DNA from: an uncultured Acidimicrobiales bacterium
GTDB lineage: Bacteria > Actinomycetota > Acidimicrobiia > Acidimicrobiales > SZUA-35
Length of the DNA stretch: 60,781 nucleotides
Reading direction: 5' to 3'
Assembly (NCBI GenBank): GCA_937930695.1
Contig: CALHCB010000016.1
Coordinates: 1-60,781, forward strand
Each line of letters opens with the position of its first letter. Within the stretch, counting starts at the first letter, position 1. The translations under genes were made by a program, and so were the position numbers. The notes below the pieces were generated by a model. The model was not told the DNA's origin and ran no database searches. It saw only the letters and a program-made list of their open reading frames with translations. This document shows, in pieces, positions 41,359-50,705 of this stretch.

Positions 41359-43272
41359 TCAGTCTTCTTCCTGGGGAACGATCGGTACAAACCAGCCGGC
41401 AGCTGGGGCAAGTTCGGGGATGATGTCGAGTTGGATCTCCTCGTTGTCCCGAATGATGTCGATGACAACAGCGACACCCGGTTCGGCTGAAGGAAGAGCG
41501 GCGACTGAGCGGACCTGAGCACCCTCGACAGATTGAATGATGTCGCCGACCTGGATCCCGCCTCGCTCGGCGGGCGAGCCGTCCCCGACTTCCTCGACGC
41601 GCAGCCCGTTCTCAACTTCGGCGAGATTGACTCCGATCACGGTCGGGCGACGGCCACATTGGGCGTTTTCTGGCGGCACGTGGCCTTCGGCCACGTATGC
41701 CGTGACGAACGCATCGATGCATTCGTCGTTACCAGAAATCGTGTGGCCGCCACCGTGGTAGGTCAGCAGGTGTCCATCGTCGAGCCGTGCGGCAAGCTCC
41801 ACTGACCACGGATACGGGGTTGCGGGGTCACCGGTGTTTCCAACAACGAGAATGGGCCCGGCACCCGTCGTATCGAGGTCTGGCAAACCGACGATCTGGC
41901 CGGGGAATCGATGACAATACGCGACGTCGACGGCGTTCCCGACAGTCGCTGGTGCCGACAGGGACAGTGCTTCGAAACCGTCCACCGCTTCTTGGTCAGA
42001 ATCGACCCCGGCTCCATCTGCGCAAGTGACTGACCAAAACACGGCGGGCTCGAATCCGTCGCTCAAGAGCTGCAGAAAGTTCTCGGCGCCACCAACATCG
42101 CCATCGTCGACGCGGGCCACGATGTCGCTCACAAAGGGGCCAGCGAACTCTGGGGCGAGGTAGGTCGAGCCCACCACGACGTTGAGAAGGTCGACTGGCC
42201 CGAATGTCTCTCCGCCGTCGACAGGAATCGGGTCAGCCTCCAACTCCTCGAAGAGTCGAGCAACTGTCTCGGAGAATCCAGCATCTTGCAGCGCGCAATC
42301 GCTTGAGTTGTCGCACCCAATGTCGAGTCGGCGGAACGCATCGTCGAACACCGGGTACCGAGTCAGTTCGCTCTCGATCGAGAATGTGCCAGGCAGAACA
42401 CCCCCGTCGAGCACCATCCTCCCGACCTGATCAGGGAACAGTGATGCATAGACCCAACCGATCTCCGTTCCGTAGCTGAAGCCCAGATAGTTCAATTTGT
42501 CGTCGCCCAATGAGCGACGAAGGAACTCCAGGTCATTCGCAACTGCCGCGGTGCCGATGTGGTCAATGAACGGACTTTGCGCGGCGCAACCCATGACCTC
42601 ATCCCAGACGGCGATCGCGGCATCGACCTCATCGGTGTAGCCGTCGGATCCGTCAGTCAGTGTTGTCGGCTCGTCCGGCAGCACATCGGCGCAGTTCAAG
42701 TCGCCACTTCCGCCGACACCGCGGGGATCCCAGCCAATGAGATCGAAGTCCGCTCCAAGGCCTCCCGGCAGCTCATAGGTGGCAATTCGATCGACCGTGG
42801 CGCCACCGGGTCCTCCGAAGTTCACGAAGATCGCGCCTCGCGATTCGCCTGTGGCCCGCCGGCGGGCGAGCGCGAGTTCCATGGTTGGGCCCGTCGGATT
42901 GCCATGGTCGATGGGCACCGTCACCGATGCACACTCGCCTGACCGGCAGCTTTCCCACTCGATTGGCGGTGGCACTTCCGACGTGTCTGGTTGATCGACG
43001 GCAGATTCGTCCTCGGGCTCGATTGCTCCGCCCGCCGAGGACTCCTCAACGACACTCGTGTTGGGCGACGGAGGTGCACTGGACCGCAGCGTGGTCACCG
43101 GTGCGTCGTCAGGTTCGGCGATGATGCCGTCGTCGACGCTCGTGCAACTGGTCGAGATCAGCGCAATGACGACGCCTGCAATCACACCCCACCGAGAGCG
43201 GCCCGTCTTGAAGCGAAGTTGGCAGCTCACGGGTTTTTGCACGGGAGCAGTATTGACGTTGTGGCGACGCAA
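41359..43272 (-). CDS. Lipoprotein serine aminopeptidase-like hydrolase with C-terminal PDZ domain
   Basis: A 637-residue exported protein. The signal (about 28-42) ends in the lipobox ISTSC. An acidic linker is followed by a tripeptidyl-aminopeptidase-like alpha/beta hydrolase (about 100-545): VNFGGPGGATVD oxyanion loop, Ser in GFSYGTEIGW, Asp in NTGDPATPYP, and His in YHGGGHTISG. Residues from about 545 form a PDZ domain (GVNLAEVENGLRVEEV, SPAERGGIQVGDIIQSVEG). TAP-like enzymes normally lack a PDZ; here it may bind C-terminal peptides. Many Cys suggest disulfides. Confidence 0.85.
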   Translation of the reverse strand: MRRHNVNTAPVQKPVSCQLRFKTGRSRWGVIAGVVIALISTSCTSVDDGIIAEPDDAPVTTLRSSAPPSPNTSVVEESSAGGAIEPEDESAVDQPDTSEVPPPIEWESCRSGECASVTVPIDHGNPTGPTMELALARRRATGESRGAIFVNFGGPGGATVDRIATYELPGGLGADFDLIGWDPRGVGGSGDLNCADVLPDEPTTLTDGSDGYTDEVDAAIAVWDEVMGCAAQSPFIDHIGTAAVANDLEFLRRSLGDDKLNYLGFSYGTEIGWVYASLFPDQVGRMVLDGGVLPGTFSIESELTRYPVFDDAFRRLDIGCDNSSDCALQDAGFSETVARLFEELEADPIPVDGGETFGPVDLLNVVVGSTYLAPEFAGPFVSDIVARVDDGDVGGAENFLQLLSDGFEPAVFWSVTCADGAGVDSDQEAVDGFEALSLSAPATVGNAVDVAYCHRFPGQIVGLPDLDTTGAGPILVVGNTGDPATPYPWSVELAARLDDGHLLTYHGGGHTISGNDECIDAFVTAYVAEGHVPPENAQCGRRPTVIGVNLAEVENGLRVEEVGDGSPAERGGIQVGDIIQSVEGAQVRSVAALPSAEPGVAVVIDIIRDNEEIQLDIIPELAPAAGWFVPIVPQEED

Positions 43273-43376
43273 CCCGCGTCAACCGTGGAAGTCCACCAGT
43301 TCATGACCCACCAGTTCAAGACCGGCCCGCCTCACATCCGGCTCCGAGACGTGAAGTCGATTCCGGAACCCGGTGA

Positions 43377-43664
43377 TCAGCTTGCTGCGTGGACCGGGCG
43401 TCGCCATCCGGCTGTCTCCTGACACGCACGGGGCTCAGGTCCGGCCGCAATCCGAGCGGTCGGACCATCGAGCACAAGGCGTGGGGTTCGACGAATCGCC
43501 ATGATGTCTGCAGTGCGATACGACGCAATGCGAGTCGACCATGAATCGATTGTCTGGCGATTCGAGCCCGACACGAAGAAGGTGGTCATGGGACCCTCGG
43601 GTTGGTAGCCATCGGCCTCATCGACCCGGATGGAACTTCCTGACCGCAACAAGACTTCAAACAT
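43377..43664 (-). CDS. Small hypothetical protein
   Basis: A 95-residue protein with the ribosome site AGAGGAG 2-3 bases before the ATG. The first two thirds (FEVLLRSGSSIRVDEADGY, then MTTFFVSGSNRQTIDSW) read as a beta-strand-rich domain; the Pro/Arg/Ala-rich tail may be disordered. No family recognised. It is downstream of the secreted protease gene's 3' end in the same direction, 76 bases away. Confidence 0.55.
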   Translation of the reverse strand: MFEVLLRSGSSIRVDEADGYQPEGPMTTFFVSGSNRQTIDSWSTRIASYRTADIMAIRRTPRLVLDGPTARIAAGPEPRACQETAGWRRPVHAAS

Positions 43665-43740
43665 CGCATGTCTCCTCTGATGAATGCCCGTCGTGTGAGG
43701 GCACCCCCATCTTGCAGAAGAGGTGTGACAGTAAGGAACG

Positions 43741-45492
43741 TCAGTTCGTGGTGCCGGTCAGGATCTTGAATTCGATCGACTGGCTGAAGAAGAGCATCAC
43801 TTCACCCCGGGTGAAGGCACCGGTGTTCAGCTGGTCAACCCAGAAGGCGTAGCCGACTGGCTCGGGACTGCGACTCAGAACGTTCTCGTAGATGAGTGAG
43901 GCAAACTGTTCGTTCGTGAGCGATCCATAGATGGTTGCGAACTCCGGGCTTCCCGCAAACAGGTCAGAGATTGTTTCGAGTGACCAACCCTGGTTGACGT
44001 GGGCGTCGAACCAGAAGTTGAACCCATCCATGTCGGGATAGCGGAGGAAGTAGGCGCAATACAGCCGGTAGACGGATGCATTCACATCGTTGGTCGTCTG
44101 GAAAACCGGGTTCACCGGTGCCTGTCGACAGTTCGTGTAGCTCGGTGTCGCCGGGTTGGTCGAGATGACGGTCGATGTCGCTATGGCGGAACTGCCACCG
44201 CTGCCGCGAGCCGAGACTTCCACTGAATATGTCCCGGCCGGGAGATAGGCCGAAACTGTGACCGTGCGATTGGCGGCCGACACGGCGTTCGCAGCGACAA
44301 CGATTCCGTTCTGCTTCACGACGACATCCCACCGTGACGCAGGCGGGGCTGATGCCGAGGTGTTCGGCGAGAGTTGCACAGTGACGCCACCACCGTTGAG
44401 CGTGACCGAAGAGACCGACGGGGTTGCCGGCGCAGCTTGGATCGACCATCCGATGGCCTCCATCGCACCGAGTACGACGGCATCAACGTCGTATGCCGAC
44501 TCGCCGTTGTAGAGCGTCGGTGTCATCACATCTCCCGCGATGCCAGAGAACCCGGGATAGGTCGACTCGTCGAAGTGAGACATGGACGAACCGGCCAGAT
44601 ACGCAGAGTTCGGGTCATAGATCCGCTCCCACGTGGCGTCGAGATTGCGGAACCAGGCGTTGCCGGTCGTGACGACGGGACTATCAATGGTTCGGACCGG
44701 AGCGCCAGGAGCAGAGCCGGATCCTGAACCTGTATCGAAATACAGCGACTGGTCAAACGACGAGAACGTGTCGCTTGCACTCGAGCCCGGCTCGACATCG
44801 CTGGAGAAACCCAGGCCGTGCCCGATCTCGTGGAGCATCGTGGTGAAGAGCGAGTATTGGGCAGACGGAACTGACCCGCTGGTGACCGTGCTCCAATTCA
44901 CATCGGAGTTCACGTACACAACGATGTCGGGCGAACCAGGGAACTGATCTGCCCCGAGGTTTGCGTTGTAGAGCGCAGACGGCTGGGTCATCGTCGATGA
45001 CCCGTTGTTCATCACGACCAGCGCATGTTGAGTGCCGGCGAGGGCAGAACCGCCAAGAGCCTGGTAGCGAATCTGGACGTGGACGCCGCTGTTGTTCATG
45101 ACAACGCTGTTCGCCCACTCCTCCATCACGGCCGTGATGACGATCCGATGGGCTTGGGGCATCGACGAACCGATGTATTCGATCGAATAGTCATTGGCCC
45201 CGGACGCGAAGTTCAGGTTCGATCCGAACACACTTCGGGCGGCATCTGTTGCCGCGTTGAGCACCGTGATGCGATTCTCGATCTCGGTCACTTCTGCGGC
45301 TGCGGGCTCTTCTGCAAAGTCGATGTGGAGATCCGACATCGTCGGCTCACCGACAATCTGGGATGCGATGCGACCCTCGTCCTGGGACGGCACATCGAGT
45401 CCTGGCAACGCCGCGTTCGAAGGCGCACCGCCCACCAGTACTGCAACCGCAGTTGTTGATGCAGCTACAAGATTCAAAAAGCGCCGACTCAC
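43741..45492 (-). CDS. Secreted metzincin-like metalloprotease with DUF4214 domain
   Basis: A 583-residue exported protein. The signal peptide (about 1-27) ends near GGAPSNA. The catalytic zinc motif HEIGHGLGF (HExxHxxG) and a later VMTPT Met-turn-like segment place it with metzincins, although it lacks a match to one named family. A fibronectin-III-like stretch (about 355-445: SSVTLNGGGVTVQLSPN, GTYSVEVSARGSGG) follows, then a DUF4214 domain (about 465-583: RLYCAYFLRYPDMDGFNFW, YGSLTNEQFASLIYENVL). DUF4214 is often linked to surface attachment. Likely a secreted protease retained at the cell surface. Confidence 0.82.
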   Translation of the reverse strand: MSRRFLNLVAASTTAVAVLVGGAPSNAALPGLDVPSQDEGRIASQIVGEPTMSDLHIDFAEEPAAAEVTEIENRITVLNAATDAARSVFGSNLNFASGANDYSIEYIGSSMPQAHRIVITAVMEEWANSVVMNNSGVHVQIRYQALGGSALAGTQHALVVMNNGSSTMTQPSALYNANLGADQFPGSPDIVVYVNSDVNWSTVTSGSVPSAQYSLFTTMLHEIGHGLGFSSDVEPGSSASDTFSSFDQSLYFDTGSGSGSAPGAPVRTIDSPVVTTGNAWFRNLDATWERIYDPNSAYLAGSSMSHFDESTYPGFSGIAGDVMTPTLYNGESAYDVDAVVLGAMEAIGWSIQAAPATPSVSSVTLNGGGVTVQLSPNTSASAPPASRWDVVVKQNGIVVAANAVSAANRTVTVSAYLPAGTYSVEVSARGSGGSSAIATSTVISTNPATPSYTNCRQAPVNPVFQTTNDVNASVYRLYCAYFLRYPDMDGFNFWFDAHVNQGWSLETISDLFAGSPEFATIYGSLTNEQFASLIYENVLSRSPEPVGYAFWVDQLNTGAFTRGEVMLFFSQSIEFKILTGTTN

Positions 45493-45556
45493 AGAGTGTT
45501 TGTCGGCTACTCAACAGCGGACCTTGAGGGTCTCCTAGACCCAAGCTGACGGTTCG

Positions 45557-46816
45557 TCAGCCTGCAGATCGGCAGTCGAGCGCTGCGGCGAGAAGATCAG
45601 CCTTCGTACCAACAACTTCGAGTCGGCGCCCGTAGGAGACGTCATCGATCGTTGGGGCTTCACCCAAAGCACACGCCCGGGCGACTTCAGCATCCCAGGA
45701 GCGCTGAGATTGGTTCAAGACGTCAGCGGTGAACCAGCTTCGGAGCAGTTCATTGTGCTCAGCAAGATTGTCGCGCTCGGCTGTCGCCTGCTCAGCCGCA
45801 GCCGTCGCCGACTCCAAATCAGAAACGAGCGATTGTTCGGTCGATTCGAGCTCGGCGACGCGAGCCTCTGCAGTCTCGAGCCCTTCCACCAATGCGGGGT
45901 CTGGGGCCGCTGCAGCTTCGGTCGAGGAGGAACTCTGCACCTCGGTGGTAGCCGGAGCGATCTCGGCAGTGGGGACATCGCTGTCGCCACCACCGACTGC
46001 AAGGCCGATCAGGAAGCCTGCCAGACCAAGACAGAGTCCAGCGAGCGCGGCAACCATCCACCACCGTCGTCGGTTTGTGGGGCTCGCTCCCAGGTCGCTG
46101 GGCGATGTCTGGGCCACAGCTGGCGTCGATGCGATCGGTGTGGTCGATGCGGCCGGTGTCGTCGATACGGCCGATGACGTCAAGGGTTTGGTGACGACAG
46201 GCTCTACGAGCGCCACCGGCTTTGTCTCGACGGGGGGCTTGACCGGGGCGAAGAGTTCTGCAGGCTTCACTGCCTCGAGAGGCTTCACTGCGTCTACTCG
46301 CTTCAGCGCGTCTGCGAGTTCGGTTGCGGCTGCTGCCTCTGACTTCGCGATGTTTGCCGGCTTCGCGATGTCTGCCGGCTTCGCGATGTCACTGGCAATC
46401 CGTTCGCCAAGCCCGTTTTCAGCAAGCCGGTTGTCGGTAGGCCCTTTTTCAGGGAGCGCCGAGGGTTCGACGGGGTTCGATACGTACTGCTGGGTGGGGG
46501 CGACCGGCTTGGTCGGTTCCGCTGGCGTTGGCGAAGCAATTGAGGTTGTTTCAGCCGGATCTTGAGAGCCCGCAGCGTGGGAGAGAGCAGTGTGCGCCAC
46601 CACAGAGTCGTTTGCCGTCGCCGTGGCATCTTCGGACGTCAGGTCGACAACCACATCAGGCTCAGCTTGAGTCCGGTGGGTTGGAGCTGGTGGTTCTGTG
46701 AAGGTCCCCCGGATGTTGTCCGTCCATTGCCGACCGTCCCAGAAGCGTTCCGAACCAATCCGCTGAGGGTCCGCGTACCAACCGGGGAACTGGGTGCTGT
46801 TGGCAGAATCAACCAT
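45557..46816 (-). CDS. DUF2510 membrane protein with coiled coil
   Basis: A 419-residue protein. Residues about 10-36 (FPGWYADPQ...RFWDGRQWTDNIRG) form a DUF2510 motif, common near the N-terminus of actinobacterial membrane proteins. A long Ala/Pro/Lys-rich linker contains repeats of KPADIAKPANIAK type. A transmembrane helix (about 250-275, WWMVAALAGLCLGLAGFLIG) is followed by an extracellular coiled coil (about 310-365) and a short C-terminal domain with two Cys. ATG 46816 is chosen so that DUF2510 is N-terminal; the frame is open to 46993. Function unknown. Confidence 0.7.
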   Translation of the reverse strand: MVDSANSTQFPGWYADPQRIGSERFWDGRQWTDNIRGTFTEPPAPTHRTQAEPDVVVDLTSEDATATANDSVVAHTALSHAAGSQDPAETTSIASPTPAEPTKPVAPTQQYVSNPVEPSALPEKGPTDNRLAENGLGERIASDIAKPADIAKPANIAKSEAAAATELADALKRVDAVKPLEAVKPAELFAPVKPPVETKPVALVEPVVTKPLTSSAVSTTPAASTTPIASTPAVAQTSPSDLGASPTNRRRWWMVAALAGLCLGLAGFLIGLAVGGGDSDVPTAEIAPATTEVQSSSSTEAAAAPDPALVEGLETAEARVAELESTEQSLVSDLESATAAAEQATAERDNLAEHNELLRSWFTADVLNQSQRSWDAEVARACALGEAPTIDDVSYGRRLEVVGTKADLLAAALDCRSAG

Positions 46817-46955
46817 TTCAGGCCTTGTTCCTGTGTGAGAGCGAATGAAGCGAGGCGAATGAGGGAGACTAGGCGGCGATGGGACGCTCCTCTCAAGCCT
46901 TGGGGAGATCGTCTCACCAGAAACAGCGACGCCGGATCGAGTATTCATCGTGCTC

Positions 46956-47147
46956 TCAGTGCGTCCGCTGCTCAAGTTCGAGCGCAATCTCAATCGAACC
47001 CAACGCGCCGATGATCAGCTCAGAGAGTTCGTCATCGATGACACCGATGAGTCGGACATCTTCCAAGACATCGCTCACCAGGCGGCGAGTCGCCGCTGTT
47101 TCTGCTCGATGCATCGCCGCGTGGAGCCACTGCTCATAGGACGTCAT
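46956..47147 (-). CDS. Small acidic hypothetical protein
   Basis: A 63-residue helical, acidic frame from ATG 47147: TSYEQWLHAAMHRAET, then VSDVLEDVRLIGVIDDELSELIIG. The frame is open to 47309 but the upstream part looks random. No ribosome site is clear. It overlaps only the unused upstream extension of the DUF2510 frame. The remaining 200 bases up to 47346 show nothing further and probably hold divergent promoters. Confidence 0.4.
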   Translation of the reverse strand: MTSYEQWLHAAMHRAETAATRRLVSDVLEDVRLIGVIDDELSELIIGALGSIEIALELEQRTH

Positions 47148-47346
47148 CGCAATCTCAGGGACCGGCTCAACCTTGGTGAGGAGCTCGGCGAGACAGATGC
47201 TGGACAGAGGTGCGGTACGAAGAGATGCGACCATGCCCATCCATCGGCATGGGCCATTCGGCCTATGAGCGGTTCGACGAGATATTTTCCTGGCGGCGAC
47301 GGACGACACCCCAAGGCCTGATCACTGGTCGATTACGGTTGACGGT

Positions 47347-47667
47347 ATGACACCGGGGGAACTGGCCGACGACCTGTCAATTGATGTGCGGGAACTTCGC
47401 AAGTGGTTGCGAGAACATCACCCTCGATCATCGGCGGGCAGGGGAACGCCGTGGCGAATCACTTCTGCCATGGAACACAACGCCCGAGTTGCGTTCGGAC
47501 AACCTCCCTCGTTGAAGACCGACCTCCGGAACCTCGCTCGCGATGTCCGAGGTGAGCTCTCCGAGCTCAAGAGCGAACTCGCTGAAACCGCTCGCCAGGC
47601 GACAAGCGACATCCGGTCTTCAGTCGCTGACGCTCGCACCGACCTGCAGAACGAGACAGCCGACTGA
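47347..47667 (+). CDS. Small DNA-binding-like protein with helical tail
   Basis: A 106-residue protein. The N-terminal TPGELADDLSIDVRELRKWLREHHPR resembles a short helix-turn-helix followed by a Gly/Trp turn (GRGTPWRIT), as in Lsr2-type or phage-like DNA-binding modules. The C-terminal half (LARDVRGELSELKSELAETARQATSDIR) is a predicted amphipathic coiled coil. It converges with polX, 36 bases apart. Role as a DNA-binding protein is inferred. Confidence 0.6.
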   Translation: MTPGELADDLSIDVRELRKWLREHHPRSSAGRGTPWRITSAMEHNARVAFGQPPSLKTDLRNLARDVRGELSELKSELAETARQATSDIRSSVADARTDLQNETAD

Positions 47668-47703
47668 ACAAGACAGTCGGCTGGACGCGTTGTTCGTGGA
47701 GGC

Positions 47704-49449
47704 CTACGGGCGCCGGTGATTGGCCCAGGTCATGAATTCTTCGCGGGGCCAGGTGTTCACAACCTGATTGCGTGGTGCCCAGCCTCGTTGGGCGGTCAGC
47801 ACGCCGTACTCCATCCGGCCGAGCTCCGAGGTGTGGTGGCTGTCGGTATTGATGACGAGCTTCACCCCACGATCGACTGCCTGACGCACCACCGAAGACG
47901 CCGCGTCAAGGCGTTGCAGCGCACCGTTGATCTCGAGGGCGACATCGAAGGTGAACAATGCTTCGAGCACGATCTCGACATCGATCTCGATCCCGGGCCT
48001 CCGACCGATGTAGCGCCCAGTGAGGTGACCGATCGAGTTGACCGTCGGATCAGCGATGGCGGCCACAAGGCGAGCGGTTTGTTCCTTCACCGAAAGGTCG
48101 AAGTGCGAATGGACCGAGGCAACCGTGTAGTCGAAAAGCGCACGGAACTCTGCGTCATAGTCGAGTCCACCCTTTGGACCAATGTTGAGCTCGCAACCAT
48201 ACAACAGCGTGAGATCTGGGTAGTCGCCCTGGAGCGCTCGAATCGCCTCGCGATGTTCGAGCATCTCTTCTTGGTTGGAACCGTTGATGGCGAGATCCTC
48301 ACCGTGGTCGGTGATGGCCAGATACTCATACCCCTTCGCCGCCGCCACGGCGACCATCTCGGGCAGGGTGGATCGGCCATCTCCTGAACGATCGGTGTGG
48401 TAGTGCAGATCACCTCGGATATGCGCCACTTCGACCAGATCGGGGAGCTCGCTTTCCGCCGCAGCATCGACTTCGCCGGTGGCCTCGCGCATCGGTGGGG
48501 GCACCAGGTCCATCTCGAGCGCTTCGTAGATTTCTGCCTCGGTCTTGCTCGCGATCAGCTCGCCAGCAACGCCCTCTTCATCGACATGAAACAGCCCATA
48601 TTCATTGAGAATGGCCTTGCGGTTGATCGCTCGCTGCCGGAGCGCGATGTTGTGCGCCTTCGAACCGGTGAAGTACATCGTCGCTGCCCCAAATTGTTCT
48701 GGGGCCACGACACGGACATCGACTTGGAGCCCGGCGGCGGTAAGAAAGGACGTCTTGGTCTCCCCACTGAGAAACACATCGTTTGCTTCAATGTGGTTTC
48801 GCACAACATCCATCACCGCACCGGGATCGGTCGCCGCCACAGTGATGTCGATATCGCCGACCGTCTCAGAAAATCGCCGCAAACTCCCGCAGAAGGCGAC
48901 ATCGGCGACACCCGCTACTGCCGCGAGATCCTCGACCAACCGTTCGGCCAAGGGGAGCGCATCGGCAATGGGTGTACGTCGGTTCTTGCCCGCCAGACCA
49001 AGCCGATCGATGGCCTTGGCGATCTTGGCTTCACTCGTCGCTCCAAGACCAGGGAGCGTTCGCAGCTTTTCGGCATCTATTGCCGCCTTGAGCGCCTCAA
49101 CATCTTCGACGCCGAGCTCAGCACGAATGAGTTTGAGCGTCTTGGGGCCCATCCCCGGGATCCGGCTGAGTTCGACAACTGACGGTGGATACTTCTCGCG
49201 CAGCACCGTCAGCTTCTCGACAGAACCCGTGTCGACGAACTCGCGAATCTTCGACGCGGTCGCCTTTCCGATCCCCTTGATCTTCGTCAGCTCGGATGCA
49301 CTCAGATCAGCTGGGTTGCGGGAATCTCCCTCGAGAGCCTGCGTTGCGTTCTCATAGGCCCGAACTTTGAATGACTGCGGACTCTCCTCTTCGAGCGTCG
49401 TGAGCATCGCGAGCTCGCCCAGCATTGCGAGGACATCACGTCGGTCCAT
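47704..49449 (-). CDS. polX: DNA polymerase X family with PHP domain
   Basis: A 581-residue gap-filling repair polymerase. Order: N-terminal helix-hairpin-helix region (LTKIKGIGKATASKI; LSRIPGMGPKTLKL; LRTLPGLGATSEAKI), the polymerase palm with FCGSLRRFSETVGDIDITV and VDVRVVAP carrying the metal-binding Asp residues, then a C-terminal PHP 3'-5' exonuclease/phosphodiesterase (HIRGDLHYHTDRSGDG, AITDHGEDL, INTDSHHTSEL). Typical bacterial PolX length. ATG 49449 has GAGGG upstream. It overlaps the small upstream gene by 14 bases. Confidence 0.93.
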   Translation of the reverse strand: MDRRDVLAMLGELAMLTTLEEESPQSFKVRAYENATQALEGDSRNPADLSASELTKIKGIGKATASKIREFVDTGSVEKLTVLREKYPPSVVELSRIPGMGPKTLKLIRAELGVEDVEALKAAIDAEKLRTLPGLGATSEAKIAKAIDRLGLAGKNRRTPIADALPLAERLVEDLAAVAGVADVAFCGSLRRFSETVGDIDITVAATDPGAVMDVVRNHIEANDVFLSGETKTSFLTAAGLQVDVRVVAPEQFGAATMYFTGSKAHNIALRQRAINRKAILNEYGLFHVDEEGVAGELIASKTEAEIYEALEMDLVPPPMREATGEVDAAAESELPDLVEVAHIRGDLHYHTDRSGDGRSTLPEMVAVAAAKGYEYLAITDHGEDLAINGSNQEEMLEHREAIRALQGDYPDLTLLYGCELNIGPKGGLDYDAEFRALFDYTVASVHSHFDLSVKEQTARLVAAIADPTVNSIGHLTGRYIGRRPGIEIDVEIVLEALFTFDVALEINGALQRLDAASSVVRQAVDRGVKLVINTDSHHTSELGRMEYGVLTAQRGWAPRNQVVNTWPREEFMTWANHRRP

Positions 49450-49693
49450 TGGACCCTCGATTGCGGGCCCGCTTGGCCAGACGCAGCAATGCCGCTCCTG
49501 CAAGCGCTAGCTCGGCTGCAGAAAGGCCATCGCCTCCAGAACTCGTCGTAGCCCCGAATCGCTTGGCCATGTCGTCGTCGATCAACCCACGCCGGTGCGC
49601 AAGCCGCAATCCGGCGTTGCCAACGATCGCCAAATCGCTGAAACGTCCCAGAAGAGGGAACCGACCCGAGAGCTTTCGCCGCAAATAACCCAT
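49436..49693 (-). CDS. Small hypothetical protein upstream of polX
   Basis: An 85-residue basic protein starting MGYLRRKLSGRFPLLGRFSDLAIVG, with an Ala/Leu-rich helix near the C-terminus (LSAAELALAGAALLRLAKRA) that could lie on or cross the membrane. It overlaps polX by 14 bases, so it is cotranscribed with it. No ribosome site is clear. It diverges from the coiled-coil gene at 49789. Function unknown. Confidence 0.55.
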   Translation of the reverse strand: MGYLRRKLSGRFPLLGRFSDLAIVGNAGLRLAHRRGLIDDDMAKRFGATTSSGGDGLSAAELALAGAALLRLAKRARNRGSNGPT

Positions 49694-49788
49694 GGAACGA
49701 CTGTAGCGCTGGTCTTCCAGACCCTTGCCTGCGGTGCTTCGGTCGGCTCTGGTGGGATCCAGCCGCGACAAGGCAGTACCTTCTTGAC

Positions 49789-50697
49789 ATGGTCATCGCT
49801 GTAGTTGCCCTCGCTGTGCTTGCGTTCGCGCTTGTGGCGCTTCTCCTTCGTTCGCAATCTCGGTCGACCGAGCTGACATCTGACTTGGACAGTGCCCGTC
49901 GGGATCTCACCTCGACAAAGGACAGGCTCGGGTCACAGATCGCCCAACACGAAGAAACCATCTCCGCCCTGCAAAGCACTGCGTCTGAATCCGAAGCTCG
50001 AATCGCACAACTCGAACACACCGAACAGACCACACAACTCGAGCTCACCGAAGCCAAGGCAGCGGCAACTGAACACCAAGAAGCCGTCACGACCGTGAGG
50101 GCAGAGCTTGCGGAGTCGATGGAGCGAGCCGAGGAACTCGCCGCCCAGAACAATGCCCTCGTCGACGATCGCGATGCGCTCAAGAACGAGATCGAAGCTG
50201 CGAAGTCGGCCCCTTCAATCGTGTTGGGTCAGGAGCACACGAATGGTTCGAATTCCTCCCCCATGGAAGCACTGTGGGATCTCGAACTCACACGCAGCGA
50301 ACGAACCTGGCGCCACAGCGTCGCCATCAACCCCGAGGAAGATCCGAACCCATTCGCCGATACTGACGATCCGGTTCGCCTCGCCGTCGAGATCGAGGCT
50401 GCGGCGCTGCGTGAAGACGTTGGGGCCTTCATCACCATCGAATGGAACGCCCCTCCGGTCGCCGACACAGGGCGACGCCAACTCGTTCTCCGAGTGGCCC
50501 AAGAAATCCTGGCCGCTGCAGCTCGTGAACCAGCTCCCTCGACGCTACGGGTCAGCGGCGAGGCCGAACTGACCCTCGAACTGATTCAGACCGACGAAGA
50601 CGATCAAATCATCAACCTGGTTCCACCGGTCATCGACAGCAGTTTGGTTGACGTCCAGAGCGCCCAAGGACTTCGGATTACCGTCCGAACTGACTGA
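49789..50697 (+). CDS. Membrane-anchored coiled-coil protein
   Basis: A 302-residue protein. One N-terminal transmembrane helix (about 2-20, VIAVVALAVLAFALVALLL) is followed by a coiled coil (about 25-140, rich in Glu, Ala, Gln). A C-terminal globular domain (about 155-300) begins LWDLELTRSERTWRHSVA and includes a stretch IEAAALREDVGAFITIEW. The layout recalls a sensor or scaffold protein, but I recognise no catalytic motif. The phospholipase-D gene starts 8 bases after its stop, so they form an operon. Confidence 0.65.
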   Translation: MVIAVVALAVLAFALVALLLRSQSRSTELTSDLDSARRDLTSTKDRLGSQIAQHEETISALQSTASESEARIAQLEHTEQTTQLELTEAKAAATEHQEAVTTVRAELAESMERAEELAAQNNALVDDRDALKNEIEAAKSAPSIVLGQEHTNGSNSSPMEALWDLELTRSERTWRHSVAINPEEDPNPFADTDDPVRLAVEIEAAALREDVGAFITIEWNAPPVADTGRRQLVLRVAQEILAAAAREPAPSTLRVSGEAELTLELIQTDEDDQIINLVPPVIDSSLVDVQSAQGLRITVRTD

Positions 50698-50705
50698 TCG
50701 CCCAG

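Noticed and set aside
43273-43376. Rightward frame ending VSIPEPGDQL-type residues through 43422
   Set aside because: It runs antisense into the better supported small gene at 43377-43664 and has no convincing start of its own.
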